NCBI RefSeq assembly: GCF_009389715.1 | Contig: NC_052407.1 | Coordinates: 8,156,475-8,220,474, forward strand | Source of the DNA: Phoenix dactylifera | Lineage: Eukaryota; Streptophyta; Magnoliopsida; Arecales; Arecaceae | Direction: 5' to 3' | DNA: 64,000 bases | Shown: positions 35,043 through 47,420 of the stretch, piece by piece | Layout: each line of letters opens with the position of its first letter | Position numbering within the stretch: the stretch's first letter is position 1 | The notes under the pieces: generated by a model | Databases searched by the model: none | Seen by the model: the letters and a program-made list of their open reading frames with translations, nothing else | What the model was told of the DNA's origin: nothing | Position numbers and translations under genes: made by a program

Positions 35043-35569
35043 TATACTGTGAGGTCCTTTAATCCCACATCGGCTAGAGAACTCTTTGAGCTTGGGCATA
35101 TGAGGTAGTGTCTTTAAATTATGTAGATGTATTTTGGAAGAAAGCAAAACCAGGAAGGAGTTAAGCTCGGCGCGTGCGGACTCTGAAACCGGACAATATC
35201 TAACAGAAGAGCTCCGTGTTCTTTCCTTATGTGGTGCCACGTGGCGGTGCACTTGATGGCCAAGTGTCCTGTGCAGGCAGGTCGTGATATTTGGTATCAG
35301 AACCGAGAACGGCTCTGGTCCGATGGTGGGTGAAATATGAGGTCCCTTAATCCCACATCGGCTAGAGAGTCCTTTGAGCCTGGGTATATGAGACAGGTAT
35401 CTCCAAATTCTGTAAACGTATTTTGGAGAAAAGCAAAACCGGAGAGGAGTTAAGCTCGGCATGTGCGCACGCACGTGCGGACCCTGGAACTAGACAATAT
35501 ATAGCAAGGGAGCCATGTGGCAGCGCGCTCGATGGCCACGTGTCCGCGCAGGCGGGTCGTGGCATATAC
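35043..35569 (+). mobile_element. TRIM 2 (517 bp) with 5-bp target duplication TATAC
   Basis: LTRs at 35048-35289 and 35336-35564 both begin T(G/A)TGAGGTCC(C/T)TTAATCCCACATCGGCTAGAGA and end GGTCGTG(A/G)(T/C)A. TGGTATCAGAACC at 35292 is an initiator-tRNA-Met primer site, and GGTGGGTGAAA before the right LTR is the polypurine-like tract. TATAC flanks both sides (35043-35047, 35565-35569). Only 46 bp lie between the LTRs, so it relies on proteins of other elements. Confidence 0.88.
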
Positions 35570-35815
35570 TATATTTCAAAGATTGTCCGCAACTTCAAAA
35601 TTTTTAATAATGGAAGGAAGTATAACAAACAGTTGTAACGCTATACGAAGGTTGGTGACTGAACTACTTAGAAGCACCATGACAGTAAATAAGATGTGTG
35701 TTAGCCAAAATATTGGACCAAGGGACAGGGCGAAGACCAAATTTTCATGAATTATAGCCTGACATGCATCATTGTATTAGGTTCTGTTAAATTAGGTTTA
35801 TTTCCGTGTAACATT

Positions 35816-36110
35816 CATTATTATTATTATTATTATTATTAATTTCAAAGGCGGACATGTCAAACACATTCAATAAAGTAAAAAAATAAGACTTCATGAA
35901 ATGTCCTAGATAAATCTGCATCCCGAGTTTACAACGTACCACTTGCGTGGTTGGTCGCATAAGCGGCTATCCAGTCCGCAGCAATGTTAGCCTCTCTAAA
36001 CACATGCCTGACCTTAAGAGCCACTCCATCTTCGCCCATCGACCAAATATCAGGCAGCAGGGGATGGTCCCCTCCTAGGGCACTCAGGCCCCACTGCAAC
36101 ATTCATTTTT
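35816..36110 (-). mobile_element. Short LINE 3' fragment
   Basis: The minus-strand reading shows MCLERLTLLRTG / VFREANIAADWIAAYATNHA-like RNase H terminus pieces, homologous to 22700-22830. An (ATT)n run at 35816-35843 lies on the tail side and may be a modified poly(A) tail. Confidence 0.6.
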
Positions 36111-36800
36111 TAGATAAACCAATAGGCTCTGTTAATACAAAATCCATGTACGTGCAGGAATGGTCACCATCATGATTTTGACAAATAATGTCTTATGAGC
36201 TCATGCAACCTATTTATTTAGGTTGGCGTGTTTTTATCTTTCATTTGTGCTTCTCAAGGTTTCTCCCCCATTGTTTAGGTCTAACTTCTTTATTGAATCC
36301 TGTGGGCGCGGTTTAGGCCCACCATGTAGTGGAAACAAATCAACAACCAGTGTTGACTGTTGTGGGAGACGGTGATCCCTGAGATTCCAGCAGTATAGAT
36401 CACGCACATCACAAAAAGAGTAGATAAGCTTCAGACCAATTGATGATGACGTTGTTTTGGAGCATTTGGAAGTATTGAAACATATGGAATATTGTCTTAA
36501 TACTTAAAGCGTGTTGGTTTTATCAAATGATTCATGCAATAAACTACCTGCATGAAGTCATTTTCTAAGCCAATTAAAGAGCTGGAAGAGCAAATAACAT
36601 AATTGTTCTTATATATCAGTGGTCCACAGCTGCAGTGCTATTGCTTTCATTTACTTTATTTAAGAACAAGGTGGAGAAAAAAGTTTACTTAGTAACAAGT
36701 TGTAGAGAGTAGCAGCATCTACTAAGAAAAAAAAATCTAACATAACTCACCAAATCAATTAAAATTAAAAGCCTAATGTGCATATGTAACTAGGTATGAT

Positions 36801-37048
36801 CTTCACCAGTAACTTAGTAATCTTTTTTCGATATTATTTTTTAAAATAATTTTTCCACCAGCTAAATTAGTAAAATTTATTTTTTCTCATAATTTTTTAA
36901 ATAAATAATTCTTAAAAAGTATTAGATTACTTAATAATCTGATATACTCCAACCAAATAAATTATTAGTATATCGTTCTGAATTATGGGAACTAATCACA
37001 AATCTTTTGGGCCTATATAGGAGTTTCACTTGTTTTTATAAAAATAAA
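36801..37048. other. AT-rich spacer
   Basis: Nothing recognised. Confidence 0.4.
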
Positions 37049-37610
37049 AATTAATAATACGGTTGGTGAGGTGCTTGTACGGGAATTGCGCATACGACCT
37101 TGGGTGGAGTAGGAAGTGTGTGGTACCGCCACATTTTTATCCGACCACCGATAAAGGCCCAATCACTGGTCCCGTTACAAAGGTTGCCGTATTGCATCAT
37201 TGGGCCCCACATCAGTGTCAACGGCGACCAGGCTCCGTAGTACCAACCACGTGTCCGTCCCATCTCCCCCACGCCCCGCACCACACCGCACGGCGTGACG
37301 TCGTGCCACGTGGATGCGACGTCCGTCCAGGCCAGAACTTACAAGTTACAACCACCTTTATCGCCCGCCACGTCGCTCGGGGACGTCACGGTGACGGCGT
37401 AGGCCGTCCAAGCGGCGTCTGTCGTTACGATGCTCCGCGGCGGATCGGAAACCAGGAGCACCGTGGGGCTGCCACGTGGCGCTACACGTCGTCTGAAGAC
37501 CGGTGGACCCCATGCGTCCCGGTCCAAGGCAAGCGATCTCCGCGAGGCTGAACCCTTTCCATTTCCCAACGTCTCCCATCCATAGGGCGCGAAATTTACT
37601 AAACTAACCA
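37049..37610. promoter_or_regulatory. GC-rich, ACGT-dense island (candidate regulatory region)
   Basis: Composition changes abruptly to GC-rich. Eight ACGT cores fall in 241 bp (37249, 37298, 37308, 37319, 37370, 37383, 37474, 37486), several as CACGTGT, CACGTGG or GACGTC, the targets of bZIP and bHLH factors. GGCCCA and GGGCCCC motifs (TCP/site II type) lie at 37156 and 37203. No protein-like frame exists despite open frames on both strands. It could be a promoter of an unannotated transcript, a displaced promoter, or a distal element of OPT3, whose start is 2.5 kb downstream. Confidence 0.4.
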
Positions 37611-39997
37611 TTTAAATGACTGAAGTGCCCTTGTATGAATTGAGGAATATGATTGGATTTTGTATCCTGTTCATGATGGGAAATAGTTGGACTTTGCCGT
37701 TTGAAACCTTTGGTACTTTGCTTATGGATAAAGACTTGCACTGAGACGAATTTTGAACTTTGTGATATTGTTTGAGTGCCTGGACCTCAATATTACTTTA
37801 GCATCCAAGTTGTCATTGTAGGAAGCTTGTGATTTTTTTTTTATCCGTTTAGTTCAGACATCGAGATAGCCCAGTTCACAAGTACGAGAAGAGTAGCCGA
37901 ATATGTCTTATTTTTGTCAATTTAATGGACATCTCAACTTGACATTGGCTATTGGGGATAGATGCTGGAGACCAAATCGATGGAAAATTAATTCAATGAT
38001 AGATTTCAGGCGGGTCCCCTCTCTCTCTGTCCGTCTAAAGAAAAAATCTATGAAAAATATTGATGTGCTATGATTGCTTTCAGATGGAAAAGCATAACAT
38101 TTTCACCCACAGGATGATAAATATCACTATTTTTTTTTATATGAAGGAAGAAGAGTAAGAAGTCTGTTACAAAGAAGATGCCAAAGTCCTTGGGCACTCC
38201 CCACTGTGAAATTTACTTAATGCCTTGTGAAGAGTTGCATGGATTGAGTGGGACCTTCTCAGAAAAATCCGCAAGTTACCGTTCTCTCCAAATTTCTGAA
38301 CAAATGGCTGCTGGAAGCTGATCCCCTGCCTTCCATTCAACAAATGACGGTTCTTGCTTCTTCATTTTGTCCAAAGATCATGAAGATTGACGGCCAACCC
38401 CTCAGCTTCAGTTGGGTTTTTTAAGGTGGACCAGTTGCTTTCTGAAAGCAGGCACCTTATAAATTAATGGCTAGCTCAGAGGAATTGTCACACAGAGAAC
38501 ATCCACCATTAATACTCCAACCTTTTTTTTTTGTTGAAAATTTCTCAGTATGTAGTTTATTTCGTAATGCAAGCCCCAAGAAATACGCAAACTTATTTTA
38601 TTTATTATACTTATTTTAATATAATTAGCTAAATGATTCATACTTTTGATTTTAGATATGCTCATTAGATGGAACTATATAATTGATAATTGGCTATTAA
38701 TTTATGTTCTTCCTACTAGTGTCATTGGTAAAAATAACATTGCACAATAGAGGCTGTGTATAATTAGTGTTCTTCATAGCTTAGGATTGAATAGCTATGC
38801 ATATAATAGGAGCAAAATCTCATGCATCTAGCATGGCAAAGCGGATTAGCTTTATCCTGGGTTTATAATTTTTGAGTTGATATACACAACAACTTGAGTG
38901 ATTAAGGAGTTGCAACCATTCGACACAACTATTGTGTGGCTTTTTTCTCTCATAAGGTCTTATATTTATTTCATCTCTTTATTATTGCAAGACCCGATAA
39001 GCTCTCATTCATACGATTTATGTGTTTGTTTGTCCAAGATATTTCTTTGTTTGGCTATGACAAACAGATAACGAACGCTATCGAGTGAAATGCATACTAA
39101 GATGTATGTTTTGAAGTCCAACAAGTACATGTGTGTATTTATATATAGTTAGCACATATATGCATTCATACATATATGTCTATATGTGTGTATGCATATG
39201 TGTGCGCGCGCGTGGAAGAAAAAGGATATAGAAAATTTATTAAGGACAAGATAAGTTGGTGCAAATTGAGCTTTAGAATAGGAATATGAATGAGTGTCTC
39301 CTATTCCAGATTGGCATGAGTCCTATTTGCATTCTGATTTATGGAAGAAATAAGAATGCTCTAATCCTCCAAAACTGAATCACAACTCTCCTCTTGTATT
39401 CAAATCTCATTATGACTCCAATTCTAAATATGAATTAAATATGTCAGAAAATATAGTCATTCCGATTTTCATTCAAATCTATCACAATTCTGATTCCAAA
39501 TTCAATCATGAATGAAATGCACCTTAAAATTTAACAAGATCATGAAATAAGATAAAGACAGGCCTCTCACTCGAGGCCATTGATATGGAATATCAACGGC
39601 TTTATCGATCACACCAGTTAATACCTTAAGCAAGTACTATGCTTGTGAAACGAGACCAATGAAGCTTCAATCATGTAATTCAAGACAAAACAACTTCCAT
39701 AACCATGACAAACGAATAGTCCCGATTCAATCAAAAAAAAGGACAAATGAATAGTCCCTTTCAACCACTAAAAAGTGGCTGCTAACATGCGTCTTGCAAA
39801 GATTCTGATTCAAGATTGTGGCTGAGGCAAAACCAGTCATCACGTTCATTATCGGGTGAATGTGGGACTAAACCAATCAAAGAACGCACAGGGGCAATGT
39901 TGTCTTTCCAGGGTAGATTCCCCTCCCAAAGAACTGTGCCCATACCTTCCCACTATAGTAATATCCTCCTCCCCCCCACCTCCCCTTATTCCAGGCT
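37611..39997. other. Intergenic DNA upstream of OPT3
   Basis: Mostly AT-rich. A (TG)/(CG) microsatellite-like tract occupies 39125-39215. Around 38131-38470 the minus strand has a T-run and a poorly preserved frame that may be another retroelement tail. A stretch rich in GATTCC-type words at 39240-39530 looks MITE-like but lacks clear termini. Confidence 0.35.
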
Positions 39998-40004
39998 TAT
40001 AAAT
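39998..40004 (+). promoter_or_regulatory. TATA box of OPT3
   Basis: CTTATAAATTTC lies 134 bp before the start codon and is followed by a purine-rich leader (GAGAGAGTGAG..AGAGAGAAG). No other TATA-like box in good position is seen. Confidence 0.6.
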
Positions 40005-40131
40005 TTCTCCCCACCTCCTACCTTCCAAAAAGCAAAAAGAAAATCTCAAGAGAGAGTGAGCAAGGGAGAGTGAGAGCCAGAGAGAAGAAGGAAAAAAAAG
40101 GCGCCACCTTTCCTAGGCTCGCAGCTCCCAA

Positions 40132-43100
40132 ATGGCCTCCAAGGAAGACGCACCACCCCAATTTCCGCCGCCGGAGGAGCGGTGCCCGGTTGAGGAGGTG
40201 GCCCTGGTGGTGCCGGAGACCGATGACCCCTCCCTGCCAGTGATGACATTCCGGGCCTGGTTCCTGGGCCTCGCCTCCTGCACCATCCTCATCTTCCTCA
40301 ACACCTTCTTCACCTACCGAACGCAGCCGCTCATCATCTCGGCGATTCTTATGCAGATCGCTGCTCTGCCCATGGGGCAGTTCATGGCGTCGGTGCTGCC
40401 CAACAAGGAGGTGAGGGTGCTGGGGAACTGGAGCTTCAATCTCAACCCCGGGCCCTTTAACATCAAGGAGCATGTGATCATCACCATCTTCGCCAATTGT
40501 GGGGTTTCCATCGGCGGCGGTGACGCCTACTCCATCGGCGCCATCACTGTTATGAAGGCCTATTACAAGCAGAGCTTGAGCTTCCTCTGTGCTCTCATCA
40601 TTGTGCTCACAACACAGGTAAAAATGTCTTCTTTTAAATTCCCCTGTTCCAAAGTATGAAGTCTTTTTTTTTTTTCTTTCTGTTTTTGTACCCTTTTTCA
40701 TATATACTCTTGCAAATATAATTATTACATATCTTCCCTCCAACAATTATTATTGCATATATATTTCTTAAATTTTCCTGTTTTTGTATGGATACTGCTT
40801 TTATTAAATTTTTGACTGACATAAATATTGATTTTAAATGTAAAGAACTCTGTTATCCTTTATCATGAATATCCTTAAAGATTTATATAAAGGTAGAGCC
40901 CTTTTTTTTCAATGCAAACTGTATGTTAAATTTTTTTTCAGGTATAAGAATAATAGTGTCAAGTAATACTCAAAATATTTATTTATTAACACTGTCAGCT
41001 GAAAATTTGAAGGGAGGGACATCCATGCTTGAGGTATATATATAAAGACATTTAAATTATAAGTATATAATAAGTTATGTTTGCAAGGGTATGTATCCCC
41101 CCCCAAAAAAAAAACTATTTAATTGATGTATTTAATGTTTTTTGTTTTGTTGTTGTTTAATAGCCCGTCATCATCTGTTTAAACTATGCGGTAGTTATAA
41201 AAATTATGAGATTTTTATCTATTTGTAATTAATTTTACTTTGTCTTGATGAAATGGATGGAAAGCTTGCTTTGTTTTCCCAAATAAGTAGAGTTCTTTTT
41301 TTATGGACTTTCGGTTTCTGTGAAGCATCTCGTGTAGATGACTGGGTAGTGGTGTTTGCAACTTTTCAAGTTGTCTATATCTGGTGCTCCCTTGTAAAGT
41401 TTCATGAGTTATTGTATTCTATACTCGAATTCGATACAAAGTATATCTAGAACCAAAAGCCTTATGTCTTAGATTTTTGCAGACTGCAGAGACTAGAGCT
41501 AGTTACTATATGGGCATCTTCATTCTTTAACTTCTAAAATCATTGTATAGGATTTTGTATTAGTTTGGTAAACTATCTAGCCATTTGAATGAAATTATGA
41601 TTCTATTTCTGCAGATGGTGTTTATGAGTGAAATTTTGAGCATTCTATCTTTCTTGAAAACATAATGCATGGGTCCCTTCACATATTTTATTTCACTTTC
41701 CCGTCAGTGGTCCTAACCTCTCTCCCCCACCTTTTTTTTTATGGCTCAAAAGGTCCCAACCTCTTTTAGATGCTTCTTTCGCTGGTAAAGTTTTTGCTTT
41801 TCTTTTTCAGCTTTTCTGGTTATTTTTTCCTTTTTGAATTGCTGCAAGGAATATGTTTTCATTGTTTTCTGCATTTTCTCTTTGTTCTTTTAAAGCATTT
41901 TTTGCCCTTCTCCTCTTTGTATAGGAAAAATTACGAATCTTGAAGGAAGAAGTGTGTGGTGCTTTCCTTAAATTTCTTTTCTTCTTCTTCCCTTCGGTGT
42001 TCCAAGTGCAGAAAATGATGTATAAGTAGTTCATCGCTCCGTGTCTACTTTCTTTCCATTGATTTAGAAAGATTGTAACACTAATTACCTTTAAAAATTA
42101 AGATCTTGTATACTGTTTCAATTTAAAAAGTTCTGTTTTTCTTTTAATGATAGAACGGAAAAGATGCAAATAATTGTAGATATACATGTAAGATCTGGTT
42201 GTCTTTGATTGTTGGATTTTTTTTCTCCTTTTTGTTAAGGATGTCAAATGTAATGGATGAAGCAAGCTAAAGTGTTTTTGTATTTTTTTTCCCCAAGCAT
42301 TTCCATGTGATGATTTGGGACCTTTTTTTTGAGAGAGAGAGAGTTCAAAGATAGTTTGGTCATATTAAGATAAAGGCAAAGTTAGATATTTTTTAGTAAC
42401 ACTTTATATTTTTTCCTGGATTCCACTGTTAAGTTGGTTTCTAATTATTAATGTACAGATACTGGGTTATGGATGGGCTGGGATGCTTAGGAGGTACCTG
42501 GTGGAGCCTGTTGAGATGTGGTGGCCTTCTAACCTTGCCCAAGTTTCTCTCTTCAGGTCTGATTTTTTATTTTTATTTCCTTTTTTTCAAACAACATTAA
42601 CTTTCATGTGTTTACTGCATGCCCAAATATTTGTTCTTATGATGTTTCTAATTATTGTGATAGAATTACTAAATTTAATCTAAAAGTCTTTCTGTTTTGA
42701 ACTTCTTAATTTGAAAAGAAAGCCACAAAAAGAAAGATATATTTATAAAAGAAGGAATATTTTGACTTTTGGAATGTTTGTTAGAAACCACAAATCCTTG
42801 TAAGGCTTATCCTTCTAATGAAAGGCTGCAAATGACAAGATTTGCTGTGATTGCTTTTCTTTCTGAGTTTCCATGTTTCCTATTTTAGGACTAGAAAAAA
42901 GAACAGAATATTTGCATCGTTTGTTGATGGTCACAAATGGGTTTTCTGAACTGCTCAGTAGGCCCATGGAATATGGAATAATTTTCTGAAGAATATGAAT
43001 AAGACAAAGAATGTCGCATTCTATCATATTTAGATAAGGAACACATTCCTAATTATATATAATATCATAACTTGGTTCTTTCATGTTGCGAATGTTTCCA

Positions 43101-45913
43101 AGATGATTCTCAATTTCTCATGGTCAAATTTATGTTGCAGAGCTTTACATGAAAAGGACTCGAGATCGAAAGGGCTAACCAGGATGCAGTTCTTCCTTGT
43201 ATTCCTTGTTGCAAGCTTCGCCTATTATGCCTTGCCTGGCTATCTCTTCCCTATATTAACATTCTTCTCATGGGTCTGTTGGGTGTGGCCTCATAGTATC
43301 ACTGCTCAGCAGATTGGATCAGGTTATCATGGCCTTGGAGTTGGTGCCTTCACACTAGACTGGGCTGGGATCTCTGCTTACCATGGCAGCCCCCTGGTGA
43401 CTCCATGGTTCTCCATTCTCAACACAGCTGCCGGTTTCATCATGTTCATCTACATTATCATGCCTTTGTGTTATTGGAAATTTAACACCTTCGACGCCCG
43501 GAAGTTTCCCATATTTTCAAATCAACTCTTCACTTCTACAGGGCAGAAATATGATACTACAAAGATATTGACACCCCATTATGATCTCAATATAGCTGCA
43601 TATGAAAGTTATGGAAAACTCTACCTCAGCCCTCTCTTTGCAATCTCCATTGGATCAGGATTTGCAAGGTTTACAGCAACTATTGTGCATGTTCTTCTGT
43701 TTCATGGCAGGTAGGGCTTGAACCTGCTTACTTAATTTGTCTTTTATTGATTGTGTGTTGCTTGATATAGTTTTCTCCCATCCTCTTTTTTTTTTCTTCA
43801 TATTTTTAATTACTTATTATACAAATAGTCTTCTCTCATTTGCCTGAATACATCTAATTATTAATTAGAAATGCTCCTTTTTTTTAAATAGTATGGTTTA
43901 GTGATTGCTATCTCCCTTAAAAAACATGCTCCTGTTTTCTAAAACATTTGGAGTCTCATTTGGGTTATTATTGTTATTGATCCTTCACATTAGTCAAGGC
44001 ACTCAAGCGGCAGACTGGACTATATTAATGGGCAGCATACTATCTCATTATATTTCATTGCATGGTTTCTTATTTAAACCCTTCATCTAATATTTAATTT
44101 AGAGCTTTGTTTACACCCGTTTCCTCTTCTCCCCGATCATATTAAGTTGTACTTTTAAGTATTCACAAATTTGGAAGTTGCCCATATTGGCAGTCTGACA
44201 AAATTGAAAGCCTTGCATATTAAATGAGCTTTGGTTCTAACATTTACAATTTAGACAAGTAGTTTCTTTCTTTAGCATCCATTTTGTTTCTTATTAGCAT
44301 TGGAAGATCTAGTGAATTTGACCTATTTGTCTTATAAACATATATTTGTAAGCATGGTTTTTTAATTTTTATCATTCTTGTTTCTTGCTGATGTCAGATA
44401 TGAAACTATATTATTAATTTCCTAAACACTTGAAAGTTGGAGCAAAGAGTAATGTCATTGTGAAAGACTGATCAGCACAAATCTTTCTTATAGGCAATGA
44501 TGTGCTAATTACTTTTCTCGTGTAGAGATATATGGAAGCAGAGCAAATCCGCAATGAACTCGATGAAGCTAGACATCCATGCTAAGCTGATGAAGAACTA
44601 CAAACAGGTTCCTCAGTGGTGGTTTCTCATTCTACTAGCAGGAAGTATCATTCTCTCACTTGTGATGTCATTTGTGTGGAAAGAGGATGTGCAACTTCCT
44701 TGGTGGGGCATGATATTTGCTTTCGGATTGGCCTGGTTTGTGACTCTTCCCATTGGAGTCATTCAAGCAACCACGAATCAGGTAAACAATCTCTCTTAGT
44801 TCAATGGTTCAGAATAATAGCAGAATAATAGTATTACTAAAAAGTTTGAAGTTTATAAAGCCGGATATGTTGCAACATGACATTCTGACTCCCAAAATAA
44901 TCTTTTCATGCTCACTAATTTTGATCACCAAAAATCATGCTTAAACCTGGGTTAAAATTCAATGACAAACATGACATCAAATACTAACAACCGTCATCAT
45001 TTTTATTCATGATGCTTCAGCAACCTGGATACGATATTATAGCACAGTTCATGATTGGATACGTGCTTCCTGGAAAGCCCATTGCTAACCTGCTTTTCAA
45101 GATATACGGGCGAATAAGCACTATCCATGCCCTTTCCTTCCTCTCTGACCTCAAACTCGGACATTACATGAAGATTCCACCTAGGTGCATGTACACTGCT
45201 CAGGTAAAGGCATAATCCTAGCCTCTCATTGTAACTTAGTCTTCTTCGTGCTTCTATATATTGGTGTTGATATCTGGAGTTCAATCTCTTTTCTCCAGCT
45301 TGTGGGAACTGTGGTTGCTGGAATCATGAACCTTGCAGTGGCATGGTGGATGCTAGAAAGCATTGACAACATCTGCGATGTTGAAGCACTGCACCCTGAT
45401 AGCCCATGGACTTGCCCGAAATATCGAGTGACTTTTGATGCTTCAGTAATATGGGGCCTCATAGGACCCAGCCGCCTCTTCGGGCATGGCGGTTTATATC
45501 GGAATTTAGTGTGGTTGTTCCTCATTGGAGCATTCTTGCCTGTCCCTGTGTGGGTACTAAGCAAGATATTTCCAGAGAAGGAGTGGATTCCTCTGATCAA
45601 CATACCGGTCATCTCTTATGGTTTTGCGGGAATGCCTCCGGCGACCCCGACCAACATAGCGAGCTGGCTCATCACCGGGACCATCTTCAACTACTTTGTT
45701 TTCCGATACAGGAAGAGGTGGTGGCAGAAGTACAACTATGTACTATCAGCAGCATTGGATGCTGGTACAGCATTCATGGGGGTGCTTCTGTTCTTTGTTC
45801 TCCAGAATGAGAACAGGAATTTGAGTTGGTGGGGCACAGACCTTGACCACTGCCCGCTGGCTTCGTGCCCCACTGAGCCAGGAATTTCAGTTAAGGGATG
45901 TCCAGTCTTCTAG
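40132..45913 (+). CDS. OPT3: Oligopeptide transporter OPT3, six exons
   Basis: Exons 40132-40617, 42459-42556, 43141-43710, 44526-44781, 45021-45203 and 45299-45913 join in phase with GT-AG borders to give 735 residues, full family length. The OPT signatures are present: NPGPFN at residues 105-110 and KIPPR at 521-525. Hydrophobic segments run throughout (about 14-16 membrane helices). Start (ERCPVEEVALVVPETDDPSLPV), middle (GSGYHGLGVGAFTLDWAG) and end (DHCPLASCPTEPG..KGCPVF) follow the OPT3 subgroup rather than OPT1/4/5/7. In Arabidopsis OPT3 is a plasma-membrane transporter of Fe and Cu in phloem companion cells, needed for shoot-to-root iron signalling; the same role here is inferred. Intron 1 is 1.84 kb and T-rich. 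No frame damage is seen. The start ATG is the first after the TATA box. Confidence 0.95.
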
Positions 45914-47273
45914 ATGATTAGGCTGACTTCACTTTGTTTATGTACTGAATATGTATAGTTCAGAAAAACATGCATGTCCTTGATGCTTGGATGACCATGA
46001 TCTTCTAGTTTACCAAATGATTGATAAATTAATGGAGAGAAGAAAATAGTGGCCTTTCTGACGGGGCTTGATGAAAAGTTCTATGAAGATCTCGAAGGTC
46101 TCGGTTCATGAATTGTCGGGATATTAGTTTTCCCTTCATCCTCTGGTGGAAGCTAGCTAAACAGTACCTGTATTATTGGATAAATTCATGAACTCTAATA
46201 TATGATGGGGTGGAAGTGCATCCATGCTAGCACAATTTTTGTTCCTTTATTAGCTTCATCATGTAGATTTTTCTAAAGAGTAGACAACTTTGTTTTTTTT
46301 TTTTTTGGTTGGGGTTACAAGTAGTCATCTGTATTGGTATGTGAACTTCAGAGATTTGGAGACTCAAATTTGCACTTGCCAGAGGTGAGTTCGCTTGAAA
46401 AGCCTTCCACTATTTAAGAAGCAAAATAGATATGGCATGCACATATTATGACAGATTGAGTTACCCAAGCAAAGCATTTCCTGGAACCTATCCCCAAGGC
46501 AATGTGTTGTACCATCCAGATTTCATGTGGTAGTGGGATGCTTCTCATGTGGTGGTGGGATTTAGGAGAAAAGGGTTTGGGGTTCAGGTCCTTCTTCAGT
46601 TTGTTCAACTATTTTGTTTTAGATTTTAGTCTAGTTTAGTATTTTTTAAAACAAATATTTTTTTTTTTTATTGCTCATATGTGACTTGCAGGTGGACAGT
46701 TAACTCTGATTAAGGAGCAGTGGGTTGAGCTGGTTGTAGAATATTTTAATTTGAAATTTTGATGTGGCAATTTTTCATTGTTTTGATCTACAGCCTGCGT
46801 GGTAGACTAAGTCTACAACCCTATCTCCGCACTTTTTAATGAGAGAGAACTATGAAGGCTTCTCTCTAAAGATAGGTGAAGAGGAGGGGCAAAGCAGGTC
46901 TGAAAAAACAAAAGTAGGGGATCAAGCTTGGTTTAATTCAAATTTTAGTTCGCTTGCCGGTGGCTGAGCTCGGCAACCCATCATGGAACATCAACACGGG
47001 GGCTTCGGTAGCATGCAATGGTAGCGATGGCGACTAAAAACGAACGGAATAGGTGCAGAAAATAGGGGAGTGAACAGAGGAGGTTTTCTAGTCAATTTTT
47101 AGTGAAAATTTCAGACAACAATGAGGCCTTACACAGGGCTGAAAATACGAAAGGAATATCAATTCAAGTGGGAGGTCTATCACCCCAACCTCGGTGATTA
47201 TGGTGATGAAACATGGGGGAGAAAGGAAGTGGCCTGTTCAGCCATGGTGTAAGCTAGAGGAAGGGGTGGATAG
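45914..47273. other. 3' flank of OPT3 and intergenic DNA
   Basis: Long T-runs at 46292-46306 and 46660 and GA-rich stretches occur. No gene or clear element is seen. Confidence 0.4.
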
Positions 47274-47420
47274 TTTTTTTTTTTTTTTTTTTGGTAAACC
47301 GGCGTCTCACCACATAGTATGAGTACGCCTCGAATAGTTACAGTACAAAACACGGGTTAAGCCCTACGGAATGGGGACAATGCCCTCCCAAAATTTTGGT
47401 GAGGACGCCTGGGTGGATTG
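47274..47420 (-). mobile_element. Possible LINE tail fragment
   Basis: A T-run (47274-47292) is followed by GGTAAACCGGCG..TATGAGTACGCC, resembling the tail phrase GCTAAACCGGG..ACGAGTATGG at 27064. Too short to show protein remnants. Confidence 0.4.

Larger units (their letters stand above)
34420..36800 (+). repeat. Duplicated block, copy B, with insertions
   Basis: Homologous to 23340-24290 from about 34420. It has a deletion near 34517 relative to copy A, the TRIM insertion at 35048-35564, and about 1.05 kb of unrelated DNA (~35660-36715, including a LINE fragment). Homology then resumes at AAATCTAACATAACTCACC..TTAAAATTAAAAGCC near 36735. Confidence 0.6.

Noticed and set aside
37063..37551. 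162-codon frame in the GC-rich island
   Set aside because: Pro/Arg/His-rich without domain; comparable open frames occur on the other strand, as expected for GC-rich noncoding DNA.
38131..38470. LINE or processed pseudogene on the minus strand
   Set aside because: A T-run and a few suggestive residues are present but no motif could be confirmed, so it is only mentioned in the intergenic note.
46292..46330. LINE tail near the T-run after OPT3
   Set aside because: The sequence following the T-run lacks the tail phrase seen in the other LINE fragments.
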